Source of the DNA: an uncultured Candidatus Melainabacteria bacterium
GTDB taxonomy: Bacteria; Cyanobacteriota; Vampirovibrionia; Gastranaerophilales; Gastranaerophilaceae
Length of the DNA: 20,446 nucleotides
Assembly: GCA_946622835.1 (NCBI GenBank)
Contig: CAMOQI010000003.1
Span: 1 to 20,446, forward strand
Direction of reading: 5' to 3'
Positions within the stretch are counted from its first letter, which is position 1. Each line of letters starts with the position of its first letter. Below are positions 14,658-20,446 of the stretch, one piece after another. Both the position numbers and the translations under genes were made by a program. The notes below the pieces were generated by a model. That model did no database searches. It was not told where the DNA came from and was given only the letters and a program-made list of their open reading frames with translations.

Positions 14658-14731
14658 ATCCCTCCGTGTCTGTTCGATATTCGAACAGTTTTTCTCTTGG
14701 TCCGAGCCGAATTTCGTTCGTGGAACCCTAG
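14644..14731 (-). promoter_or_regulatory. Guanidine-I riboswitch (ykkC class) upstream of the SMR exporter
   Basis: Read on the minus strand, the RNA contains the characteristic blocks in order. CTAGGGTTCC is at 14731-14722. A small CGAA/TTCG hairpin comes next. CGGACCAAGAG follows, close to the usual GGUCCGAGAG. An extended CTGTTCG/CGAACAG hairpin comes after that. The aptamer ends with ACACGGAGGGATAAAAGCCC and GGGAGA, nearly identical to the ykkC consensus. The aptamer binds guanidinium and frees the exporter gene from the terminator at 14618-14657. It begins 8 nt after the stop codon of the upstream protease gene, so its promoter must lie inside that gene or it is read from the protease transcript. 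I see no convincing -35/-10 pair. Confidence 0.93.
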
Positions 14732-14739
14732 AAAAATTT

Positions 14740-15960
14740 TTATTTTTTTACAACGAAGTTTCCGCTCGCCAAATCTTGCGCAACTTCTATTGCTTTTTTT
14801 AGTTGTAAATCATTTTTATTTTTTATATCGTCTTCTGACAATTCAACCGTAATGTCAGGGGTGATACCTTTTTTGTGGATATCTGTACCGTTAGGGGTCA
14901 GATATTTTTGAATTGTTATATTTATTCCCGAATTGTTCGGAAGTTTGTTAATCTCTTGCACCAAGCCCTTTCCGAACGATTGTGTCCCGCCAATCACTGC
15001 TCTTTTGTTATCTTTCATAGCACCGGAAAAAATTTCGCTTGCTGATGCGGAGCCTTTATCTACCAAAATTACAACAGGTTTTGTTGTTAAGACTCCTTTT
15101 GAGGCTTTTTGAGTTTCTTTGTAACCGTCACGGTCAACCGTACTAACTATTGAACCGCCGTTTAAAAACATATCGGAAATATAGATAGCATTGCTTAAAA
15201 GCCCGCCGGGGTTTGAACGTAAATCTACAATGAACGATTTTTTATTATCTGCATTTGTTACAATGTCTGCAAATTCCTTCGAAGCATTTCTGCTGATAAA
15301 AGAACTTAAACGAATATAACAAACATCTTCAGGCATGTTGATGTTTTCCGGAATTTTTTGAGATACTGATTTAATCTCAATTTCAGCTCTTGTTATTGTG
15401 TAAGACTTAGGTTCTTGGTCTTTTCTTTTAATCACAAGTGTAACTTGGGTTCCTTCTTCCCCTCTGATTTGTTCGGCAGCTTTATCAACGGTAATTCCTT
15501 TAGTGCTTTTGCCGTCAATTGATAAGATTTCATCATCAGCCAAAAGTCCGGCTTTTTCCGCGGGAGTATCTTCAATCGGGGCGATAACCATAAGTTTTCC
15601 CTCTTTCACTCCTATTTGAATCCCGATACCCTTTAAAGAACCCTTAATCGAACTGGTTTCTTCCTGAAATTCTTTTGGATCCAGAAATTTCGTATAAGGG
15701 TCGTTCAAACTTGCGACCATTGTTTCTATTGCCACATACGCATCTTCATCTGTTTTTATAACATTATCGTACTTGTGTCGCCATTTTTTCCAATCCTGTT
15801 CATTGTTTGTTTGGTCAACATATTTTGAATTAATAAGCCGCCAAACATTGTCATATAGTTCAATCGGTGTGGATGCCAGTACGTTTGATCTTACGACCCA
15901 GCCGAACACAAATAAAAATACGCCTAGGGATATAATTGTTTTTTTCATAAATTTTCTCAT
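14740..15960 (-). CDS. S41 C-terminal processing peptidase (CtpA/Prc type)
   Basis: This 406-residue exported serine protease has a hydrophobic segment at about 8-29, either a signal peptide or a membrane anchor, placing the rest outside the cytoplasmic membrane. Residues about 35-105 are the N-terminal helical part, and about 105-190 the PDZ domain (GIGIQIGVKEGKLMVIAP, AGLLADDEILSIDG). The S41 core follows: FIVDLRSNPGGLL (about 243-255), DKGSASASEIFSGAMKDN with nucleophile S306, and GGTQSFGKGLVQ with the general-base K331, 25 residues later as in CtpA. The family trims C-termini or degrades envelope proteins. GGAGG lies 12 nt before the chosen ATG; a second ATG four codons later is less likely. 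It sits between tdk (160-nt gap upstream) and the riboswitch (8-nt gap downstream). Confidence 0.93.
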   Translation of the reverse strand: MRKFMKKTIISLGVFLFVFGWVVRSNVLASTPIELYDNVWRLINSKYVDQTNNEQDWKKWRHKYDNVIKTDEDAYVAIETMVASLNDPYTKFLDPKEFQEETSSIKGSLKGIGIQIGVKEGKLMVIAPIEDTPAEKAGLLADDEILSIDGKSTKGITVDKAAEQIRGEEGTQVTLVIKRKDQEPKSYTITRAEIEIKSVSQKIPENINMPEDVCYIRLSSFISRNASKEFADIVTNADNKKSFIVDLRSNPGGLLSNAIYISDMFLNGGSIVSTVDRDGYKETQKASKGVLTTKPVVILVDKGSASASEIFSGAMKDNKRAVIGGTQSFGKGLVQEINKLPNNSGINITIQKYLTPNGTDIHKKGITPDITVELSEDDIKNKNDLQLKKAIEVAQDLASGNFVVKK

Positions 15961-16120
15961 TCTTGTTTTACACCTCCAAACAATCCTTATGTTTTATCAG
16001 ACGAAACTTAATAAAAAAAGTTTCATTTTATAAAAACAAGGTTGTTTTGAAGTTTATGATAACACACATAAAATAAAATGTGAAATATTAAATTTGGTTA
16101 AATTTTATTGTTTCGATTCC
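15961..16120. other. Intergenic region between tdk and the S41 protease
   Basis: It holds the protease ribosome-binding site and a 7-bp inverted repeat, GAAACTT (16003-16009) and AAGTTTC (16018-16024). On the minus strand no T-run follows it, so it is more likely a regulatory site or chance than a terminator. A weaker CACAT/ATGTG dyad lies near 16066-16083. No gene is seen. Confidence 0.35.
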
Positions 16121-16735
16121 CTACTTGTTAAATTGTAATAGTTTAAAGCCGGTATTTTTCTTTTTAGCTTCAACGTTGGGTAATTCATAACATTTTATAC
16201 ATCTTGCTTCATAGGTTTCATCTCCGCCAATCATAATAAGCGGTGAATTTTTATCTGCGGGCTTTCCGTCAATAAGTCTTTGGGTTCTTGTTGCATGTTC
16301 GCAGCCGCATTTCATACAAACGGCGTGTAATTTATCAACTTTAGTTGCAATACACATCAATTCAGGCATTGAACCGAACGGCTCCGCTTTAAAATCAAGT
16401 TCTAACCCTGTTCCGATAATTTTTTTGCCCTCGTTCATAAGAGTTGTAATAACTTTTACTATATTGGAATCAAAAAATTGTAATTCATCAATTGCAATAA
16501 CCTCAGCATCTTTAGCGGCTGACATAATTTCAATAGAATGTTTGACTTTAACCGCATCCAGCCAAAGTCCGTTTCTTGATTCTATATAATCACCTTTTGC
16601 CCTTGTATCAACATCAGGTGAAATTACTTTTACCTTTTTTTTGGCAATAATACAGCGTCTTATTCTGCGTAATAATTCTTCTGTTTTTCCGCAGCTCATC
16701 GGCCCTGTAATAAGTTCAAAACTATACCCTTCCAT
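16121..16735 (-). CDS. tdk: Thymidine kinase (type II)
   Basis: From the ATG at 16735 the protein is 204 residues, normal for bacterial type II thymidine kinase. P-loop GPMSCGKT (11-18; GPMFSGKT in most relatives, so the Ser-Cys pair is a small variation), IDELQFF with catalytic E84, four zinc-binding cysteines C140, C143, C179 and C182, and the thymidine-binding lid GGDETYEARC. It phosphorylates thymidine to dTMP using ATP in pyrimidine salvage. GGGGAG lies 5 nt before this ATG, so I prefer it to the ATG ten codons upstream, which has no ribosome-binding site and overlaps a TATAAT sequence. It is divergent from the giant repeat protein across about 210 nt and probably monocistronic. Confidence 0.95.
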   Translation of the reverse strand: MEGYSFELITGPMSCGKTEELLRRIRRCIIAKKKVKVISPDVDTRAKGDYIESRNGLWLDAVKVKHSIEIMSAAKDAEVIAIDELQFFDSNIVKVITTLMNEGKKIIGTGLELDFKAEPFGSMPELMCIATKVDKLHAVCMKCGCEHATRTQRLIDGKPADKNSPLIMIGGDETYEARCIKCYELPNVEAKKKNTGFKLLQFNK

Positions 16736-16791
16736 GACATCTCCCCATATATTTGTCATGTCCATTATAAAGCTTTAAAATTCTAAGGGAA

Positions 16792-16819
16792 AGTATACAT
16801 AACAAAATGTTAAGAACAA
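16792..16819 (-). promoter_or_regulatory. Probable promoter of tdk
   Basis: On the minus strand TTGTTC (16819-16814), a 16-nt spacer and TATACT (16797-16792). An alternative perfect TATAAT at 16769-16764 lacks a good -35 and overlaps the rejected upstream ATG; if used, translation could only begin at 16735. Confidence 0.4.
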
Positions 16820-16829
16820 ATATTACAAG

Positions 16830-16857
16830 TTGAAAAATTTATTGTACATGCTATTAT
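16830..16857 (+). promoter_or_regulatory. Possible promoter of the GGAI/FxxN repeat protein
   Basis: TTGAAA (16830-16835), a 16-nt spacer and TATTAT (16852-16857) would give a leader of about 80 nt. A perfect TATAAT at 16913-16918, nearer the gene, has no matching -35. Either is possible. Confidence 0.3.
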
Positions 16858-16945
16858 TACAATTGAGATATTATAACGGGAAGATGAATATACACTAATT
16901 CCACGAATTTAATATAATTTAATATGATATAAGGAGCTTCGGTTT

Positions 16946-19900
16946 ATGACAGTCAGAAGAAAAGAAGAAGAGAAAAATTATTTTGACAAAAAAAATACAA
17001 TCAAGACGTTATTGGCAGCGACCCTTGTCAGTATGTCTTTGTATGGAATGCAAGCTAATGCGGATCCAACTAGTGATGTTGTTTCAGTATCATCACCAGG
17101 AACAAACTATCAGATGATATGGAAGGCTACGGAAGCTGACCCTACTACTTATGCAATAAATATTGTTGCCAGCCAAATACTAAAAACCGCAAATATGACA
17201 ATATCTCCAGTCGGATCAGCAGATAGTGATTTTATTTTTAATAATTCAACAAGGACAGGCAGCGGAGTATTTAGCGTAAAATTGCCAGAAATTGACTCTG
17301 ATACATTGTCTGATGTAAGATATTATACGATGAATTACGAGGTTCCTACGAATTATTATGAAGAACGCAGGTTGTGGGGAACTGAATTATCAGGTGGGGT
17401 ATCAGATATATATATCTATGGCAAATCCGGTAACAATATCGGCGGAGCCATGGGGGTAACGATTGATTTATCTGCACATAGTATCAAAGCGGATTTTATA
17501 AATAATGTGGTAGAAAAATATAGTTCGAGTGATTATAACCAAAAACGAGGCGGTGCTATATGGTTAAATTCATCCGGTAAAGTAGGAACAATTGAAGGTA
17601 ACTTTATTGGAAATAGGGCAGGTTCACCATCTAGTTCCGGACTGGATGGTGGTGGTGCTATTGCTAATGTTCGCGGCTATATCGGAACGTTAAATGGTAA
17701 TTTTGTTGAAAACGTTGGTCGTGACGGTGGTGCCATCTCAAATATAGATTATGATTCTACAATAGATAATATAAATGGTGCATTTATTCGTAACTTTGCG
17801 AGAAATGGCTCTGCGATATATAACCGCGGTGTATTAGGCAAAATAAACGGTGTGTTTATTGACAACGGTAAATTGGGTAATACTAGCTCTACCTCCTGGG
17901 CGGGCGGTGCTATTGCAAACATCAATTACAATGGAGGCGGTGTTATTGATTCAATTCAAGCTGATTTTATAAATAACAAAGCAAATAACGAAGCCGGTGC
18001 GATTAAAAACGATTATAAAATCGGTTCAATTGAAGGTAACTTTATCGGCAACTATTCCGGTAACCACTCAGGTGCGATTTATAACTACAGCACAGATTCT
18101 TCTATAGATTCAATTGACGGTAGATTTATAAATAACATTGCAAAAAATTATGGCGGTGCTTTGACAAATGAAGGTCAAATCGGCACAATTACCGGTGAAT
18201 TTGTGAAAAACAAAGCAGATGTATTGGGTGGTGCTATATATGCTGTATCAGGTTCTAATATAGATTCTATTGATGGTGAATTTCATTATAACAAAACTTT
18301 AAATTCCAGTGCAGGAGGCGGTGGTGCAATTGCAGTTGTGGGGGGCGGCAACGACCCTTCTGCCGATCAGGCAACAGTAGGTGAAATTAAAGGGTATTTT
18401 AGCAACAATACTTCAGGAAAAGGCGGTGCCATACTTTTAAGAGATAGAGCTCATGTTGATTCAATTGAGGCAGATTTCTATAAGAATAGCGCATCCAATT
18501 CCAGCGGTGTCGGCGGTGCCATCTCGGTAGAAGGATACTCTAATGTCGGAACAATTGATGGTGAATTTACTGATAACACTACCAGTTATTTTGGAGGTGC
18601 CATTTATGTTGGGGCAGGATCTGAAATAACCGGTAAAATTTCCGGAAAGTTTAGTAATAACACTGCTTTGGCTTCTGATTCCAACAGACGAGGTGGTGGT
18701 GCGATAGCTGTCGTAGGTGCTAGCGCAACTCAAAAGGCTATAGTTAATGAAATTGATGCAGAATTTTATGGCAATACAGCTTTGACAGGTGGTGCGATAG
18801 TAGTACGTGATTATGCTGAAGTCAATAAAATAACAGGGACATTCACAGAGAATACTGCAAGTAATGGGACACAAGGTCGTGCCGGTGGTGCAATTTATGT
18901 TGATAAGAACTCTTGGATTGGTACAATTGACGGAACCTTTACAAAAAATGTTGCTATGTCGGGTGATTTTGGTACTGGTTTTGGCGGTGCGATAGCATTT
19001 AACAATGTAACAAGAGCCGATTTAATTAAAGGTACTTTCAAGGAAAATTCGTCTATTGGTAACGGTGGTGCAATAACCGCGTATGCACAAGTAAAAATAA
19101 GAAAAATTGATGCGGTATTTGAAAGTAATAGCAGTGATATGGGTGGTGCTATTCGTAATACCGGTCAAATTGATGAGATAGTCGGTACTTTCACTTCAAA
19201 TACTGCAAAAACCAGCGGTGGTGCAATCAGCAATAAAGGTAAAATTAACAATCTTACTGCTTCATTTATCGATAATAAAACAACCGGTTCATCAAGAAAA
19301 GGCGGTGCTATTGAAAATTTTGATGGTGGTGTGATAAATTTAGTAGCAGATAGTGCGGATATATTATTCTCAGGAAATACTGCAAATGGTGTTTCAAATG
19401 CTATCTACCAACAAAGTGGTACATTAAATATGCTTTCTGATTCATCTAACTCTATTACAATTAATGATGATATTACCGGTGTTGGTGCAAGTAAAATTAT
19501 TATCAATAAAACTGTAGACTATGTGAATATTGATGGTGACACAGTAACAATTGCAGCAGGCAGTGGTGATTATATATTTAATAGCAAGGTTTCCGGTAAC
19601 GATATTGAATTACATCAAGCCGGAACTCTTAAAATGGGTAAAAGCGGTTCCAGTACCGGTGTTCTAAATCTTGTATCTAAAGAATTCAAAACAGTCGGTG
19701 CCGGAAACACTTTGGATTTGAAAAACGGTTATCTTGATAACAGCAGTGCGGGTAACACAACTCAAAATTTAGGAAATGTTATATTAGGCGAAAATCTTGA
19801 TTTGAAACTGGATTTGAATGCCGGACTTAAACAAGCCGATATGTTGATTGTTAACTCACCTGATGGTGTTGTTCCTGATAAAACAATTAATATTACCGAA

Positions 19901-20446
19901 ATGAATTGGCTTGGCTCAACTAAAGATTTTGACGGCTTAATTCAAATTTTGGATAACCAAAAGACTGATGAAGACACAGGTGAATTTATTAAATTGTCTA
20001 TAGCTGATTCGGCTAAATCTAAAACCGAAACAGAATCTCATGTTGACGGTTTTGCCAGAGAATGGATTCGGTGGGATGAAGATTTCGGCGGCTATAACCA
20101 AGAAGTTACAAGAACATACTCGCTCGGTAAAACAAAAACGACTGATGACAGTATCCAAATGTCAAAAACTGAAGGCCCGAAAATTTATGTTGATAAATAT
20201 GATAACCTTATGCTTATTAACACATACAAGCAGGCTACAGACAGAGAATTCAGATTTACGGGAGCGAATGACGAATTTAAAGCAATTGAAGATTCAGGTG
20301 TGACCGCAAAAGGTACATTAAACGTCAACGGTGTTTCAAACGGTGATCAAAAATCTACAATAAACGCAGACGGTCATAAATTGTTTGAAATCACAGGAGA
20401 TGAAGCTACCGTTATCCTTAACGATGTCAAAGTTACAGGTGCTTCA
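16946..20446 (+). CDS. Giant secreted GGAI/FxxN repeat protein (Pmp-like adhesin/autotransporter), 3' end beyond the window
   Basis: Reading from the ATG at 16946, all 1167 codons to the window end are open. AAGGAG (16931-16936) lies 9 nt upstream. The signal peptide is unusual: about 20 charged residues (MTVRRKEEEKNYFDKK...), then hydrophobic LLAATLVSMSLYGMQ and a likely cut after ANA39. Residues about 40-160 form a head without repeats. Residues about 166-790 contain 19 GGA[ILM] motifs, 3 degenerate ones and 21 FxxN motifs, one pair per roughly 28 residues, in the pattern I-x-x-I-D/E-G-x-F-x-x-N...GGAI. This is the signature of chlamydial polymorphic membrane proteins and implies a right-handed beta-helix. 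Residues 800-1167 are Gly/Asn/Thr/Asp-rich beta-type sequence without GGAI. A C-terminal beta-barrel, if any, lies outside the window, so autotransporter secretion is inferred. Likely role: surface adhesion. Confidence 0.9.
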   Translation, partial: MTVRRKEEEKNYFDKKNTIKTLLAATLVSMSLYGMQANADPTSDVVSVSSPGTNYQMIWKATEADPTTYAINIVASQILKTANMTISPVGSADSDFIFNNSTRTGSGVFSVKLPEIDSDTLSDVRYYTMNYEVPTNYYEERRLWGTELSGGVSDIYIYGKSGNNIGGAMGVTIDLSAHSIKADFINNVVEKYSSSDYNQKRGGAIWLNSSGKVGTIEGNFIGNRAGSPSSSGLDGGGAIANVRGYIGTLNGNFVENVGRDGGAISNIDYDSTIDNINGAFIRNFARNGSAIYNRGVLGKINGVFIDNGKLGNTSSTSWAGGAIANINYNGGGVIDSIQADFINNKANNEAGAIKNDYKIGSIEGNFIGNYSGNHSGAIYNYSTDSSIDSIDGRFINNIAKNYGGALTNEGQIGTITGEFVKNKADVLGGAIYAVSGSNIDSIDGEFHYNKTLNSSAGGGGAIAVVGGGNDPSADQATVGEIKGYFSNNTSGKGGAILLRDRAHVDSIEADFYKNSASNSSGVGGAISVEGYSNVGTIDGEFTDNTTSYFGGAIYVGAGSEITGKISGKFSNNTALASDSNRRGGGAIAVVGASATQKAIVNEIDAEFYGNTALTGGAIVVRDYAEVNKITGTFTENTASNGTQGRAGGAIYVDKNSWIGTIDGTFTKNVAMSGDFGTGFGGAIAFNNVTRADLIKGTFKENSSIGNGGAITAYAQVKIRKIDAVFESNSSDMGGAIRNTGQIDEIVGTFTSNTAKTSGGAISNKGKINNLTASFIDNKTTGSSRKGGAIENFDGGVINLVADSADILFSGNTANGVSNAIYQQSGTLNMLSDSSNSITINDDITGVGASKIIINKTVDYVNIDGDTVTIAAGSGDYIFNSKVSGNDIELHQAGTLKMGKSGSSTGVLNLVSKEFKTVGAGNTLDLKNGYLDNSSAGNTTQNLGNVILGENLDLKLDLNAGLKQADMLIVNSPDGVVPDKTINITEMNWLGSTKDFDGLIQILDNQKTDEDTGEFIKLSIADSAKSKTETESHVDGFAREWIRWDEDFGGYNQEVTRTYSLGKTKTTDDSIQMSKTEGPKIYVDKYDNLMLINTYKQATDREFRFTGANDEFKAIEDSGVTAKGTLNVNGVSNGDQKSTINADGHKLFEITGDEATVILNDVKVTGAS
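17441..19315 (+). repeat. Coding repeat array, about 22 GGAI/FxxN units
   Basis: Diverged in-frame repeats of about 75-100 nt encode an IDG-x-F-x-x-N segment followed by GGAI. The most conserved DNA words are variants of GGTGGTGCNAT and the sequence around TTTATNNNTAAC. Units differ in length and are not identical, so this is an old amplification, not a recent tandem duplication. It is protein-level repetition, with no palindromic CRISPR-type repeat and no constant spacer length. Confidence 0.85.

Noticed and set aside
16736..16765. Thymidine kinase start ten codons upstream
   Set aside because: There is no Shine-Dalgarno, and the ATG overlaps a TATAAT; the internal ATG at 16735 has GGGGAG at good spacing and gives the normal family N-terminus.
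18461..18874. Minus-strand open frame of 137 codons rich in Cys, Ser and Thr
   Set aside because: It is the antisense of the repeat-protein coding sequence; its composition reflects the reversed Gly/Asn/Ala codons, and the sense frame is open for 3.5 kb.
17441..19315. CRISPR array or recent tandem repeat
   Set aside because: The repetition is diverged and in frame, with variable unit length; it encodes a GGAI/FxxN protein repeat, with no constant repeat or spacer structure.

Overview
The window is AT-rich, uses the standard genetic code (TAA, TAG and TGA all terminate frames) and has no insertion sequence, integrase, phage gene or CRISPR array. It looks like ordinary chromosome from a Gram-negative-type, probably fermentative bacterium. 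The combination of a lone type IV prepilin, a CHASE2-GGDEF cyclase and a very long GGAI/FxxN repeat surface protein suggests a non-photosynthetic relative of cyanobacteria (Vampirovibrionia/Melainabacteria, order Gastranaerophilales). That placement is inferred from gene style only, not from a marker gene.

Layout. 1-672 (minus): the N-terminal part of an L-lactate dehydrogenase cut by the left edge, preceded by tRNA-Gly(UCC) with its own terminator. 673-1014: intergenic, with the tRNA promoter on one side and a strong promoter on the other. 1015-3605 (plus): a compact housekeeping operon of parvulin-type prolyl isomerase, aminopeptidase P and a SpoU-family RNA methyltransferase. 3693-4385 (plus): a type IV prepilin-like protein with its own promoter. 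4389-7196 (minus): an AI-2E/PerM-family membrane protein behind a divergent DXS-like thiamine enzyme. 7272-8723 (minus): a cytoplasmic 5'-nucleotidase-like metallophosphatase. 8824-9240 (plus): a YjbQ/UPF0047 protein. 9230-14118 (minus): a probable four-gene run of a 55-residue small ORF, a CHASE2-GGDEF diguanylate cyclase, an 801-residue P-loop ATPase with TPRs, and RsmG. 14274-14731 (minus): a guanidinium exporter of the SMR family under a guanidine-I (ykkC) riboswitch with an intrinsic terminator. 14740-15960 (minus): a C-terminal processing protease. 16121-16735 (minus): thymidine kinase. 16946-20446 (plus): a secreted protein of at least 1167 residues with about 22 GGAI and 21 FxxN repeats, open at the right edge.

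How the parts fit. Most genes are housekeeping: fermentation, RNA modification, peptide turnover and nucleotide salvage. Four parts merit attention. (a) The GGAI/FxxN protein has the repeat signature of chlamydial polymorphic membrane proteins and is probably a surface adhesin or autotransporter. (b) The riboswitch and exporter form a complete, self-contained guanidine-detoxification unit whose exporter keeps the binding residues of the Gdx subtype. (c) The small ORF, c-di-GMP cyclase and ATPase-TPR protein form an apparently co-transcribed signalling cluster that I cannot match to a described system. (d) The DXS-like enzyme keeps the thiamine-diphosphate machinery but lacks the arginines that normally hold glyceraldehyde-3-phosphate, so its substrate is in doubt.
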